From Pipra filicauda (taxonomy: Eukaryota; Chordata; Aves; Passeriformes; Pipridae), in NCBI RefSeq assembly GCF_003945595.2, contig NW_024104284.1, positions 1,797,377 through 1,861,376 on the forward strand: a DNA stretch of 64,000 nt, written 5' to 3'. Positions 24,051 through 37,847 of this stretch are shown here, in pieces. Positions within the stretch are counted from its first letter, which is position 1. Each line of letters opens with the position of its first letter. A program made the position numbers and the translations under genes. The notes beneath the pieces were generated by a model, which did not search any database, was not told where the DNA came from, and saw only the letters and a list, made by a program, of their open reading frames with translations.

Positions 24051-27000
24051 AGAGTGGTTAAACAGCAGGCTGCCAGATACATTAAGTACCCATATGGTAT
24101 GCTCTGTTACTTGTCCTTCCTCTCCCCTCCACTTTTGCTTTCCAGCACCTATCCTTTAAGTAAGTTCATTTAAAAAAATGAGACTTGAATTTCTGAGGCT
24201 GTTGCGTTTATTCATAATAGTCCTCAGCCTTTCCCTGTGTATGCAGAGATTATAGATTTAAACTCCCACACCATTCCCAGGATAATGACATAAACTCAAA
24301 GCATAAGTGTGGACTATCTAATTTTAGTCAGGTGGCACTAAATTTTCCTGCATGAATGCAGCATGTCATCTTTCTTTGAGGAGAAAACAAAACAACTAAA
24401 TATACTGCTCACAGTAACCTCTTTGCTAAAGAAGAACATCAACTGCTACTTAAAGTTTTCATTTTGTTTAGCTTCAGGATTTTTTTCACAAGTATAAATT
24501 GGTGGTTACAGATTGTGCATATAGAGCAAAGACAAAAGGGTTGAAAAAATTATTTCTTGTATTTTCCCCCTGTCCCAATCAATCCCAATCACATATTGTG
24601 AAATAATACTTGGCAATGGTAAAGTATTGACTTTGCTACCATTGTGACATATATATTTATTCCTGTTATTTTTTCTTCACCTGAGAATGGGCAACGACAA
24701 AGGATGGGAATGCACCTGCAAATCCTGCTGTAATTGTCCTTCCAATTGAAAAAGAAGTGGCTGTCTAAAGCAAGGCAAACACATTTGTATTCATCACAGA
24801 AAATTTAATCCCAGGTATAAGTATGGAAAACTATGAAGAATTATACCTGAGACATATGTATAACCTGTGGTGCCAGGGTTCAGTTTCTGTACGTTTTTAG
24901 GTTGTATCACTTTGGAGTAATTTTACAAGAACTATATAATTAAAAGTGATAGCCTGCTGTCTGCATTCATACCTTACACCACTGACATCAGTGAACTGCT
25001 CACAGAATAGAATAAGAAAGAAGTAAAACCTGGTCTTTTATGCCAATCAGAATGAAAAGGATCTTTAAAACAGATTGCATAATTATCTTTGAAAACGGAT
25101 TCTTTCTTAGTCCAACTGAAGGATTATGATGTATTTTAGAGAGATTTTGGGGTACAGTGAATATCTGAAAGATAAGGTGATTTCCTTGCTGTACTAAGCT
25201 GAGCAGAGGACTCAGAAGACATGAACACTATAAGTGGCTGTAATCTGCTTTGATGGGTTTAGAAAGTCAACAGACAAAAATAATACAAGAGGTCATTAAA
25301 CAGCAGTGTGCAAGGTTTGGTGTCATCAAGATGTCTGATGCCATGTGCTGGATGTCCTGAAGTATTCACTGAACCTAGGTCATGAAACCCAAGGCAGGAT
25401 ACTGACAACAGAGTAAAGCTTGCAAGACCTATGTGGAGAGGCTTAGACATACTATGAGATTATGTTTGTCGGTTGAAAAAGCAATGTCACACAAGCATAA
25501 CTGAACATTTTGAAGAAGTATAGTATAGTAATTTCTTAAATGCTCAAATTGGAATATTGAATATTGCATTGACTTCTTTATCCTACAGAATATTTTTAAG
25601 ACAGTTCTAGAATACCTTTAAACTCTGTACTTGAAACTGAGCTGGAAATTTTCTTGGAAAAGAAAGTTTCTGCAGTTGGTGTTTCAAATAAGTAACGTAA
25701 GCACACATAGAATATCACAAAAAAATCAAACTTTGGTGATTATTTTCAAATGATTATGTTTTCTCCTGTGGATAAGTGTCTCAAAATAAGTGGGGGATAA
25801 TTTGTTTCTGAACTTGTAAACTATGATCTAAGATTTCTAGACAAATGTATTTAATGTGGATTTTGACACAGGCTCTGTGTAGGAAAGACATAGTCTTCAC
25901 TTCTTCCCTTTTTTCAGTCCAAGAACAAACAGCAAGTACTGGACAAGTGATGTTCAGAAGGTGACATCTCATAAACCAGCACTTAAGTACGGCATAGAGC
26001 AAATGACAATCCATTTGAGGGTCTTGGGAAAGCTGCCAGCTCAACAGAAGTTTCACATTTATACTCCAGGGATATGTATTATATATTTATAAAACAAGAC
26101 ATGTTAAGATCACAGGAAGATGCGATTCTCCATACAAAGAGGACACATAACTTTTTCCTGTATTGAAGAAGAGTGTGCATAGGGAAAAACACAGAAAAGT
26201 TAAGTAAAGGCTCAGAACTAAAACCAGTTCTGCCACAGATTGTCTGACCATGTCAAGGTCAGATCTAAACACATCATTACAGTGTGTCCTATTAACTGCA
26301 CTGGGTTTTAATTTTCTTTTTTGGTAGCCAGTCATTAACTGGAAATTGAAATATTCTTCTGTTTCTGTGAAAGTGTGGTTTCTGTATAAGATCCTCAGAA
26401 GCTATCAGGAGCTCAGAGACTTGCGTGACAAAAGCCACGTGAGTAGATAATAAGCAGGTAAATCACACACCAATGTTGCAAGGAGGAGGAACAGGTGACT
26501 GAGGTTTTTCTGCTCCTGTCATTTTGCCTTCTTGCTTGAAATTAGTTATATGACCACCTTTCATCCATGTAGAGACTTTTTGCATAATTTGTCTATGTGT
26601 GTATTGAAGACTTCCACATACAAGCAGGCATAATAGAAAGAAAAGTATATAAAAAAGAAGCAAACATAAGTACAGTGAAGCTAATCATAAATTTGGGCAG
26701 AACAGAATAATTAAGGAACTTTATAGGCAGGAGGCAAGAAGGGTAGTGAAACTAATAGAGTTTTTAAGTAAATTTTAAACTACTAGATTAATATTAAATT
26801 GCAAATTTCCTTCTCAAGCTCCATTTGTGCACAACACAGTCTGAGGGTTTCCCCTCTTTGCCTGTGTATCCATACAGCATGACAGCCCTGAGAGGAGTTT
26901 GTGGAAATTTTCTCTGAGGAAGGACTTGAAGCTATTTTTCGATACATTGCAATGAATTACTCTTGCCTCTCTGTTTTCTTCTTCTTTTTGCAAGGTTTAA

Positions 27001-28984
27001 TGAAACTAAAAATTCAGAGAGGCCTCCTTGCAACAGAGTCAAAGCCTGTGCTGCTAACACAAAACTTTTATTCATTCCTTTTACTTACAAAGACGGTGTG
27101 CGAGGATCTAGACCTGCTGCTCTGTGGTATGGCTGGAAGCTGGCACTAGAGTTGCTGACTTAAGGATGCTCATGCCAGAGTAGAAAAAAAACCTACCCTT
27201 TTTTTCCATCACTGCAGTGGGGTGAGCCATTTGACAGTAGCATCATTCCCGGTAACCTATGGTAGTGTATCACACTTTGGAGGCTGGTGGCAGTTACTGT
27301 GATTTTAGAAATGTTCTCCAGTTGCTCAGGGCAGTGTCTTAGGAAACAGGCTGGCCTGTTTTCAAGGAAACACATTTCTTCCAAACTCATCCAGAGCCGC
27401 CTTTTACTTCCTTGGCTCTTGTTCAGAGTTACCATGGCTTTGTGGGCAATGAAGATATACCAAAGGCAGAAAAGTGTGATGAATTTAGGATATCTGTTAC
27501 CTATTGAATTTGCTCTCATGGGGTACATCTTAATTGGACTGCACAGCTGTTAACTGCTCCAGGAAAATGTTTGCCTGCATATTTCCATCTCTGAGAAATA
27601 CACTGCAAATGAAAAATCACTCCCTTCTGTGACCCAAACTGTATGATCCAAATCCACCACCAGGAAACAGAGGCTTGAATACCTAAATTGTACTCTCAAC
27701 ATTCATATATTTTGGGAATAAATTCTGCCTGTAGAGATACTCATCTTCTCTGAATTAAACAGTATTTCAGGCTTCTAGAGCACTCTTTCACAAGGGCCAC
27801 AGATTTTATGCATGTTAGTTTTTGTTTACCCTCTGTAAATGACAGATTAGCATTTAAATGCTTTGTCGAAGTGTCAAACCAAACAAGCCATTATGTCTCC
27901 CTCAAAAATAACACTCGCTGTTGTTTGAAATGATTTTCTGCCATTTCCCCACTCTACAGGAGTGTCTGAGCAGGGAACATTTCACAGTACATATCAAATT
28001 CTAAAGTTCTTCTGAAATCTATCATTCATGGTAAATTAAGTCTAGCACACACTGAGAAAGCAGTTGCATTCTCTGAGGAGTCACAGAGGCATAATCCGAG
28101 TCGAAGGGGTTTGTCAGTACAGTTTTTCCCTATTTTTTCTTCTTTTTCCCTTTTTATCCTATCTCCTGATGCTTCATTTTTTCATTTCTTCCAATTGTAT
28201 TGTCCTCCATCAGCCCAGTTCCTTGTCTTTCCCCCAGCACTGCAAGTCCTATCTTATCTTTCTCCAGGAGTTTCCATACTCTTCTGGTTTTGACTCACAG
28301 TTGTATGCTGAATGTATTCTTTACATAACTTGTCATTTATATCTTGTACCCCATCTCTGTATAATTTATTTGCCTCCTCTTTCTACTGTGTCTCTATCAG
28401 ATTAGTAAATACAGTCTTAGATTATCCAGTCTTCTGATTTCTAGACTTTCCCCTGGTTTAGAGGAAAGATTGGGTTGACTGGGGGTGACGGGAGTCCTCA
28501 GAAGGATCCCTATGTGATCTGTCCCCATCATGGAAGTACATGAACAGTCTGACCTTGCTGGCTATCATTATATGCAGGGGGCAATCGCACAAATTTCTCT
28601 GAGTACCTTGTACTCTGCATAAGTAATTCTTGATCATTTTTACTTTTGCATGAAGGACGTTGCTGTCTCATCATGCAGCCATTCCTCTGGCGGCATCATG
28701 CAATTTTAAAACAACTACATGACGTTTTTAATCAGTCCACAGTACTTTAGATCAAACCTCCAGCAGGAGTTTGAGAAATACTTGCTTTAAAAGAGTGTGT
28801 GCTGGAGATGTGCATTTAAATGATGGGAATAGCAGCACTGTGAGAAAGCCTGCAGCACCTCTTCACAAGGACCTATGTAAAATCTGCATGTGGTTCTGGT
28901 CCCTGCAGTGCGTTGGCTCTCTATGTGGGTTTGATGGAACTAAATAAATATCTAAGTGACATCAAAGTTGAAACTCCCCCAACT

Positions 28985-29096
28985 GTGTTCAAGGCCAGGT
29001 TAGTTTAGTGGAAGGTGTCACCGCCCACAGCAGGGGGGTTGTAATTAGAGGTCTTTAAGGGCCCTTCCAACCTAAACCATTCTATGATTCTATGAT
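28985..29096 (+). mobile_element. CR1 LINE fragment, 3' end
   Basis: The sequence GTTCAAGGCCAGGTT, a stretch with GGAAGGTGTC and CAGGGGGGTTG, then CCCTTCCAACCTAAACCATT and a terminal ATTCTATGATTCTATGAT is the 3' end of an avian CR1 retrotransposon in plus orientation. The copy is strongly 5'-truncated (about 110 bp) and has no coding capacity. CR1 elements lack a poly(A) tail and end in this octamer-type repeat. Confidence 0.9.
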
Positions 29097-29099
29097 CGA

Positions 29100-31250
29100 T
29101 TTGGCACCTAGCAAGGTAATTCTGTGCATTTCTCATTATGTTTAACTGTCTTCAGAAAGAGCTTTCAGAGTCAGAAAGAACCAGAAAAAGACTTTATAAA
29201 TGCAGTATTAGATTATTATTAGATAGAAATAACAGGTTTTTATAGGTAAATTAGAGGTTCAAATACCATCCTGAGCCCATTTTTAAATGCAGTTGCCCTC
29301 ATTCATTGGTATGTGCTATTCAGTTGCTCAGTGCAAAGCCTCAGTCTCTCAAACAGACACAGGTTTGCTGAGCTGTTTCAGTTTTTCCAAACTTGGCTCA
29401 GGTTTGTCTTTACAAGCAGACTGCTGTAGCTGGGGAGCGTACAACCGACGGTCACCGCATCATGTCTCATCCCTGCCTCCCCCAGGCAGAGGCTGTGCCC
29501 TGTGCAGTGCGTTCAGCATCACCACTGGCCACCCCTGCCCTGAGCTGGGGTGCCTGTCAGTCCCCTGTGAACGAGGGGATACTGCAGACACCCAAACAAG
29601 CCAACGCCAGTGCGTGGGCAGGAGGGAGGATGCCACACATAAAAGAGTAATGACAACACCAGCCTAGCTGTGGCACAACGCATTAGACGCTCTGCTTTGA
29701 CAGCCTAGAAGTGTTTCTGTTGACTGTGGCTTCCCTCTGAAGGAGTGGCAGGCACACACATCCTCCAGACGCGGGATTTCCCCACTTCCTCTCTATCCCT
29801 TCTCTCACCGAGTAAAAGTTTATTCTCGTTGAAATCTGTCATCCTTTTCAGAGCGAGATGTTTTAAATCCCACTGGTGGTAATGGAGAGCGAACAGATCC
29901 AGCTGATCCCACTCTACCAGCCAGTAACAGCCCACCCAGCAGCTGTGAATGCTCAAGAGTCCCAAAAACAAGCCCAGAAAAGAGCCTTGCTTTGTAAAAA
30001 TGTAGCAACAAGATGATAGGCTTGCAAGAACCCAGCCCTTTTCCCCTGTTTAAAAATACTTTAAGTCTCATAGAATTATAAAAAATATGTAAAAACATGC
30101 TCTGTGCTTGACAGCCTTTGAGCTTTGAGCGTGACCTACGTGCACACTTTCAGGAAGAAGTTTAAGTTGCTTTTAGGTTTTGAAGAAACAGTGATAGGTT
30201 CCTGCTCTTAAAAAGATGTATTACTGTCTGCTTCCTATGTAAATTTATATAAATTCTTGATATGACAGGTCACAATTTGAAGTAATTAGACTTGAAAATA
30301 TCATACATTAGAAGCTTTGGGGATAAAAACCACTCAACTTGCTGAAGAGAAATCTTAGTCAAAATGAGGGGAAAATAACATCATTGCTTGTGGGTTGCCA
30401 GCTCTTGTTCAAGCTCACAATCCTCGTATTTGTGCGATGACTAAAACACTGCAGAGCCTTCAAACGTAATACGGTGAGAGACACAGCCTGTCGGGTATGC
30501 ATACTTTATTAGAGATTAGAGAAATCCTGGCAAATATTTAATACCTTTTCTCTTGTCAGGGAAACAGTATGAAAAAATATACATGCCTAGGAATGCCTGT
30601 ATATAGACATATGTATTTAATATATAAATCCATATATTAAATTTTTAAAATATTTATAAATTTAGAATGTATAAATATTTAATCTAGAAATACATTTTTG
30701 TCTTTATTGAGGAGACAACATATCCAACATGCACACAGATAGAAATACTCATTATTTCTGCTTTGGGATTGATGTAGTAAACCTAGACCATTTATTTTAG
30801 GGGCAAAAAAGGGAAGTTTCCTGCCTAGGATGCCCAGAAAACTGACACTTCAGCACACACTTGGCCCAGGAAGCCCTTAAACTTACCAGCAGCTCCCCAG
30901 TTCATCCTGGGGAGTCTTTGGGTGCCTTTCTGGGGCCCTCAGTATGGGCAAAGTTGCAGCACCAGTACTACCCCGGGAGTTTTGCTTAGTTAGGCAGTTT
31001 CATTGGTAACATGGTTCACATTATGTTATAACCCTGATGATTTAATTAAATGCCCACTGTTTGCAGCACTCGCAGTGAGAGTGGGATGGCATGGACCCTG
31101 AATCCCAGCAGTCAGTCACCCTGTTGGGGCAAGAAATATATATTTCAGGCATTGCAGTACCCAGTTGAAGGCACTTCAGTGCAGGCTGAGGCCATCCAGC
31201 CGCCTTTCTAACACATTATGATCAGGTTCTTTAAAATTATTAGAGAGATG
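29100..31250. other. intronic sequence with a GC-richer patch
   Basis: 29430-29625 is clearly richer in G+C and CpG than its surroundings (about eight CpGs) and is open for 126 codons on the plus strand (29287-29667), but the translation shows no known domain. About 30590-30690 is a TA-rich tract with several ATTTAAT/AAATATTTA steps. CTCCCCAG...CTGGGGAG near 30893-30914 is a small hairpin. Nothing else was recognised. Confidence 0.55.
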
Positions 31251-31258
31251 CCTCTGCC

Positions 31259-31791
31259 TGAATTAAGGTGCAAACGAGACCATATGCCAAAGTCAATAAT
31301 ACAGATTTTTATTTAACAGTAGATGTGAGGTAGAGAGAAAGGGGGAGAGAAAGAGTGAGAGAGAGACAGAATAAATAGAAAAAATATCAGCACTCCATAG
31401 ATTCTGACTGTTGATCCTCTTTTTGTGTCTTCTCAGTGATGAGAGTCCCAGCCCTTTTGAAGTGGTGGTTGTAGCCTAGATCTGTCAAGGGGAACCCAGG
31501 GTGGTGAGGGAAGACCTTGTGTTAAATCCATGCTGTCTTTTATTAGGCTTAGGCTAGGTGGGAACACCCTGGTACCACCTAGGGAGGGAAGTTTTACAGT
31601 GAATGATGTAATACTGGATCATGGGACATTCCATGAGTCTTTGACACCTTTTAAGACGTTATATCTGCCTACAGTGTCCAATATGGCCCATCAGCAGAGA
31701 TGAGTGTCTTCAGGCTGTGTGTGAATTGTGCCCCTACTCCCCCAGAAGGGAGTTATCACAGCTGAGTCATTTGTGTAAGGGCAAAGAAACA
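31259..31791 (-). mobile_element. probable endogenous retrovirus solo LTR
   Basis: Read on the minus strand, the 533-bp unit starts TGTTTCTTTGCC and ends CCTTAATTCA, giving the TG...CA ends of a retroviral LTR. It is flanked on both sides by CTGCC (31254-31258 and 31792-31796), a 5-bp direct repeat like a target-site duplication. On the same strand a TATA-like AATAAAA lies at 31538-31544 and a polyadenylation signal AATAAA at 31308-31313, about 50 bases from the LTR end. TGACTCAGC (31761-31769), an AP-1/Maf-type site, lies in the presumed U3. No gag, pol or env frame is adjacent, so it is a solo LTR left by recombination. The family is not identified. Boundaries are inferred from the repeat and ends only. 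Confidence 0.6.
31322..31378. repeat. GA-rich tract within the LTR
   Basis: Purine-rich imperfect (GA)n, including GAGAGAGAGA, lying inside the predicted LTR between its polyadenylation signal and TATA-like element. It may have expanded after insertion. Confidence 0.7.
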
Positions 31792-31799
31792 CTGCCCTA

Positions 31800-34700
31800 C
31801 CTCGCAGGATTTGTCTCTTTCCTTATCTTACCCAGGTTGTAGTCTGAGGTATCAAGTATGCATGCCCTCAGCACCTGGGCAGTTACTTTGCACATTGTCA
31901 GCTTGCGACTTGATTGTCTTAGCCATTAGCATTCCAGTCTTTCACACTTGTGGATACATTCTTCTCCTGGAATAACTGGACAATGATGCCACCTTCATCT
32001 TACCTCAAGTTCCTGTCACAGTCCAAATCAGTAGGCATATTTGGGGAGGGGCAGGCTTTGGTGAGCAGTTGCTTCTTTGCACAGTTTGCTACAGTGGACA
32101 AAAGTCCTTCAGCGATTTTAACAATGTTTAAGCGATAAACCATTTCAGTGTCTCACACACATGGACTTCAGAGGCTTCCTAGATGGGAGTAAAGCACTAG
32201 CAAACTGTGTTGTTACAGCAAAATTAAATTTTCAGGTTTTAAATATAATCCACATAGAAAGAAATTTCAAAGTTTACAACCAGCCTAGTAAATAATGCAG
32301 CAAAAATGACAGATGTGTTTTAGGACATAGTTGCATAATGCCCATAAAAAAAATGCGATTTACAGCATTTCTAAGTGCCACATACTTCTCTAGTCATAAC
32401 TGAAAGATCTCTTCAGTAACTATCAACTCAATTCTCTTGCTAAACTAAAGCTCTGTCAAGTCTTCTCTGTCTCCCTTAGCCACTTTCCAACCTGCCTTGC
32501 AAATGTGCTCATTTTCATATGCCACAGATAACTGCAATCCAATTTGGAAGGATATTTTCTATTAGGAAAAAAATAATCCAATATACATTTATAAAATGTC
32601 AACAACCCAAGTTGTATTTTTTAAGCCTAATCAAACCAAATATATACGTGTACTTATAATTCATTTCCCAACTTCTGCTCAAATTAGATATGACCCCTTT
32701 AAGAGAACTGTAAAACTGGCCTTTTTGCAGATTCAGAACCATTTAAAAGCAGAATTAAAACAAGCAATAAAAAAAATATGGACTGTACTAGAGCATTGTT
32801 GTGAAATTTATTTTTAATAAAAGTTTGAATTGCAACAAGCAGCTATTCATCATTTTGTCATTATTCAAGGTTCACGATATCATGGACATTAAGACATTGG
32901 ATTTATTTGAGGTTAATTTAGATGTATTTTAAGGCAGGCATAGAAGCAATTAGAATTGCAAAATAAGCAAGCTATCACTAGCCAATATTTTAACCAGCTG
33001 GGGAGCAGGCAGTTGCATAGGGACTGATTCCAGCCAGCCTAGATCAGAGTGAAGGACACTCCTTCCTCACCTGCAGCCCCACGTGGGGAGGTGAGAGGAG
33101 CAAGATCCAAAGGGCCTGCAGCTCAGTCGTCAGGTCAGGAGCTGGGCCACTGCAGTGGGGTTTTTTTCCACTTCATGGCTCAAGTGACCTGTGTGGGATC
33201 ACCTCACAACCACAGTGTGTTTGGCAGCTCATGGAAGCTGAATATTTTGACCTTCCTCCAACCGTCTCCAAGCATCTCTTCAAGGCCTTGGTATTAAAAA
33301 GACTGAAACTCTCTCTCCTCCAGGCCTGGAAATAAAGCTGGAAAATGTGCACCTGACTCAGTCTTCATGAAAAGTATTTCATGAGGTGCAGCGTCTTCTG
33401 ATGCCACCTCACCAGATATTTGAGCAAGTGCAGAGTTATATTTTTGAACAGTCTCCTACCTACTGCAAGAGATATATGCGACATATGCAACAGGAGAGTT
33501 TCAAAGGACCCTAAGCTTTAGCTAATAGAGAAGAAATAGCATGGTAGAAAAAAAATAATTGACATATTTTCTATATTACAATTATTTGTATTCACCAGAA
33601 TTCTTTACAGCTAGCCATATTAAAACATCCATTAATGAAAATTTACAGTGTATTAAGTAGTGTAGTATCATCAGATATAGCCAAAACACTTGAAAGCGAA
33701 AAAGTGGAAATACAAAATGTCAGAATTCTTTGAGATGTTGTTTTTAATAGTTTTTGAGAGTTTTTCAGTAGAAATGTGTTAAAAATGATAATTCATCTTT
33801 TAAATTGGTCACAATTTAAAATTAGTCACAATCGGTCAGATTCAGTGGAAATGAAGAATTCTGCAATTTCTGTAAAAAATAAAAATTATTAAAGTGCCAC
33901 AAAATTCTGCAAAACTGTCAAAAAGTTTGAAAATTGGATAATATGCCAGAAGATTATGAAAATATAAAAAATAGATTAACCTGCTTCCTCCAGTTTTAAA
34001 AAAAGTAACATCAGTCTCCAAAGCTGCTTAATAGTCTAGGGAAAATAACAAAATCCTTTCAGTATTACGTTTATGTTTCTGAGTGCAGAACTCCCACCAG
34101 CTATCTAAAAATCAATGGCTGATTTTGGATGACCCTTTAATGTCAAGTTCAGTTGTTTTGTATTTTAAACTAGAGAGACAACTCAATATTTATGACCTTT
34201 TAAATTATTTTTAAAAAATAAATCCTTACTATGGACCCAGGAGATGGGAGTTTTCAGGGAAAAAAATTAAAAACAAGTAGTACAGAAGTGTGTAAAGGGG
34301 AAAGTAAAAAAAAAAAAGACAAATAGTATCCTTCCCACTTAACACATCTCATGCTCTTCTTTTTAAAAGGCAGGATCTTATCTTTTTCTAAAGTTGAAGG
34401 AAGTCTGTTTGCCTCAAGCTTGCCCAGCAAGGCAGCGTATGCATCGCATCCACAATGCACTTTGGCATTGGCTTGAAACTGCATTTGATACCAGGTTTGT
34501 CTGAGGGTTTTCTCTTTGAATATAAGCTCAGCCCTGTAGAAGGAGTTGTGGGATGTACTGACACCCATATGAGAGGTGAGATGTGAGTCCATACTTTCAG
34601 TTAGCTCTGCCTGTGGCACATATGGGCCAGCCATGTCATGTAAAACACCTAATGCCTTCAGGCAGTGCAGTATACCTGACATCGGACAGATCAGTGGGTT

Positions 34701-35530
34701 CTTTCCAGACATCTCCAATACTATGGGTTTCTGAGCACAAGCGAAATAGGACTGCTACGTGCATCCCCATAGCCCTACATTGAGCTTGTTGCAATGCTGA
34801 AGAAGATGGTCGTATTGCTGAGCACTATTCTCATCTCCCACTCAGATTCTCACGTTGAGAAACTGTGCAAGCATGCTGCAAAATCTGACCCAAAGCTTCC
34901 TCAAGCCCTAGAACAATGTTTCCACTGACTCTGGTAGAATTTGAATCAAACCTGTGGTCTCCTGTTAGCTTATGTTGACATCATATTTTATTGTCTCCAA
35001 TCACCGAGTAGTAATATGACTGAATCTGCAATGAAGCTCTATTCTTGGTGACTGCTGTATTTCCCCAAATATACATGAATGGCAGTTCTTCAAGTACACA
35101 TAAAGAACTTCATTTTTTTTCTAAAAACTTTTCAGGTTTTTCTTGCAATACATCATGATGGCAAAAATATTTCAAGTGGGTCAATTTACCTTGTCGTAGT
35201 GTAAACAGTAGTCTCAGATGCTATAAAAGAAAGACATGGTCCCTGGATTGAAGTTATGATAGATGGGTACATAAGGTCCTGATTTCCATGTAAATAGTTT
35301 AAAAAGCAAAGCTGTAGGCCTATTTGTCTCCTATTTTCAGCTAAATAGGAAACAATAACAAGGCTAGTTACTATGATTATACTGTAGGCATAATTGCTGC
35401 AAATGCAAATGACCAGTGAGATGTATAATTCAGATATTATTACTGTATCTGAAATTGTATCCATTACATAAAATTATGCATAAGTTTCTTATCATTTAGC
35501 TTTTAATTCTGCACACATTCTCAGCTAATA
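31800..35530. other. intronic sequence, no recognised gene
   Basis: A GC-richer stretch at 33000-33360 is followed by very AT-rich sequence (33540-34250). A 14-bp imperfect direct repeat (AAATTGGTCACAAT at 33802-33815 and 33819-33832) occurs in the latter. A 154-codon minus-strand frame at 34254-34718 has no recognisable domain. No transposon was identified. Confidence 0.55.
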
Positions 35531-35531
35531 T

Positions 35532-35606
35532 TTCATAGAATCATAGAATCATTTGGGTTGGAAGGAACCTTAAAGATCGTCTAGTTCCACCCCTTCCTGC
35601 TGTTGC
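35532..35606 (-). mobile_element. CR1 LINE fragment, 3' end
   Basis: TCATAGAATCATAGAATCAT followed by TTGGGTTGGAAGGAACCTTA, AAGATC and CTAGTTCCACCCC is the reverse complement of an avian CR1 3' terminus, so the element lies on the minus strand. It is about 75 bp long, 5'-truncated and non-coding. The right boundary is approximate. Confidence 0.85.
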
Positions 35607-37847
35607 CACATCTTCACTCTTGTTTGCAAACCTTATGATATTCAATGTGAAAAGCTCAGAAACAAGTGATGGTTAGAACCTCTGCTGGAATTTTTAAGTG
35701 ATTTTCTAGCTGTCATGTTTGTAGGAAGAAACTTACATGCATGGCCCAAATGCACAGAAGTGAGGAGAGTAATCCATTTTCTTTAAACTATGTCATTGTC
35801 TTCTTTTAAACTCATTTTACATTTTCTGAGTGGGTTTAAGGTTGACTTGCAAGTCGATTTAAATAATAAACCCACATATGGACAGGAAGATATGATACTG
35901 ATGATACCAGATGTGTTGAAATTCTGGCATGTGTCTTGCATCCTGTATTCTGAGTGGGGCTTGTCTGCTCCTTTAGATAGGTTTCCTCTTCTACTGATTT
36001 AGGCTTGAGCTTGGAATTACAACTATTAATGTCTGGACAGTTCTTACCCCAGTGGTTCCAGGCTTCTGCTGAGTAACCCTCGGCAAAGGGATACTCTTCA
36101 GGGAAAAGAGGTGGAGCTCTGTACAGTTTCCTAGACAGGACCTGATGGACATCACTTCAGGTTCATGTGGGAATAATTGTAAGTGTACGCAGGAAGAAGT
36201 GAAACAAATGTGATTTAAGATCCACCTAATTTCTTTGAGTCATTCTTCTCTGGTTGGTCATTTTAGAAGTGTGGGAGGGTTGGGAACTTGGTTTTCTTTC
36301 CAGTGTTAACCTCACATTTCCCTATCTCCAGATCTAAGCTATCTTTTGTGGGCTGAGACAATTGCTTACCTTCTTGTTTCCCATGTTAGTGTGATGACAG
36401 TGCACATTAGCCTGAACATCCTTAGCTCTCTTGTTTATTGTAAACCTTCCAGCTCGGGTTCCCATAACAGCATGGTGGCTCATGTTTCGTAGTGCACAAG
36501 ACCTACACATGCCTAAGAAACTTGGTTCTTGGAGAAAAGCAAGTCTTCCTGCTCTTGCTCCTGCTGAGATGAGAACTCATCTGGATGGAAAGTTACTCTG
36601 TCTTAGAGCTTTGGGGCCATGGGTGTCCTGGGCATTCTGGGTGCTGACTTTTTTGAAAAGTGTTTCCCTCCTCCTGTCATTCAGACCTGACATGTGCTAC
36701 TATCAATTTTACACTCATTTTCTTCTTTGGAAGAGAGTCATTCAGAAGCACCACATCAGGATATTCATTTTATTCTTTCCATTTCACTAAATGAATCTTA
36801 CTAGGAATTTACAAACATGGAGAAGGAGATTTTCATTTACATCAAGGCTGTTTTACCTGGCATCCCTGTGATAAGGCAGTCTCACAGCCTGGCAAGACAG
36901 ATAGGAATCCTTAATACTGCCATAGTGGCAGAAAGTGATGAGAATTACTCGTTTTGTTCAGATTGTGATCTTGTTGAAATGAATTTTCTCTGAGCATTGT
37001 TTCTCCTTTCAGTAATTTCCAAGCTTGGAAAAACCGTTTTGGATATAAACCACTTGAAACTTATCATTGTTCTGGAAAGCACTTAAAGTCTTTCAAGAAT
37101 AAATTTGTATAATGTTAATTCAGAATGATTTGCATGACAAAAATGTACTCATACACAGTAAATTGTTTGTAGAAAAGCCACACAAAAAAAAGCTGATTAG
37201 TGCTATTAAAGTAAATAGCAGTAACCTGCTCTTCCTTCCCTGTTTTTTTACCAATAATAAGATCCAGTTTACTGGAATATTTCTTAATTAAAATGTAACT
37301 ATTCGCTGCCCGATCCTATTAAGAATATTTTGGATACAAGATGCAGCAAGCCTAAAACTGCTAACATAATGGAAAACAAATTCATGAAATAAGTATAAAT
37401 GCAAACATTCCTCTATTAAAGGTATTTTACAGTCAATGTTGTAGTTGATAGAGCCACTGCCTCAGAGATATGCAATATAAATATATTAGGACTTTTCTCA
37501 TAGTTAATGTTATTATATCATACTTCTTGGCTGTGCCTGTCTGATTGTAACACATCTGCAACTGAAAGGTAACTTTGAGGGGTACTCTTATCTGCAGTAC
37601 TCCACTGAAGTACTGCAATGACCAGAAAAGTATATTTTTAGTCTGATTTACTACTTAAGGGAACCAAAAAAACCATAGATTACCTTATGGACCTTAGATT
37701 TGTGTAGGACTAAAATGGGTTAAATGCAAACCCAGGCTATCTTTAAATTAACCGGATTAGAAACAAGCACGGCAGTGCTCAGATCTCAGTACTCGAGTTT
37801 CATCCAGGTTCTTGAATGGATTTTGCCCATTTTGTGCACAGTTCCAG

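Larger units (their letters stand above)
20730..28980. other. intronic sequence, no recognised gene or mobile element
   Basis: Unique-looking intron with a short palindromic TA tract at 21259-21280, a hexamer triplet at 22055-22072 and a CpG-richer patch at 23941-24050. No coding exon, RNA gene or clear transposon was recognised. The stretch 28064-28405 is pyrimidine-rich and open for 113 codons, but its Phe/Ser/Leu-rich content reflects that base bias. Confidence 0.6.

Noticed and set aside
28064..28405. 113-codon hydrophobic frame resembling a membrane protein
   Set aside because: The region is a pyrimidine-rich tract; Phe, Ser, Leu and Pro codons follow from that bias in more than one frame.
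29660..29710. tRNA-like A-box (GTGGCACAACG...) suggesting a tRNA gene or tRNA-derived SINE
   Set aside because: No matching B-box (GGTTCGANTCC-like) or acceptor stem follows, so neither a tRNA nor a SINE head can be supported.
34254..34718. 154-codon open frame on the minus strand
   Set aside because: The translation shows no known family and ends in a Phe/Leu-rich stretch that reflects a poly-purine/pyrimidine region. Its length is within chance expectation.
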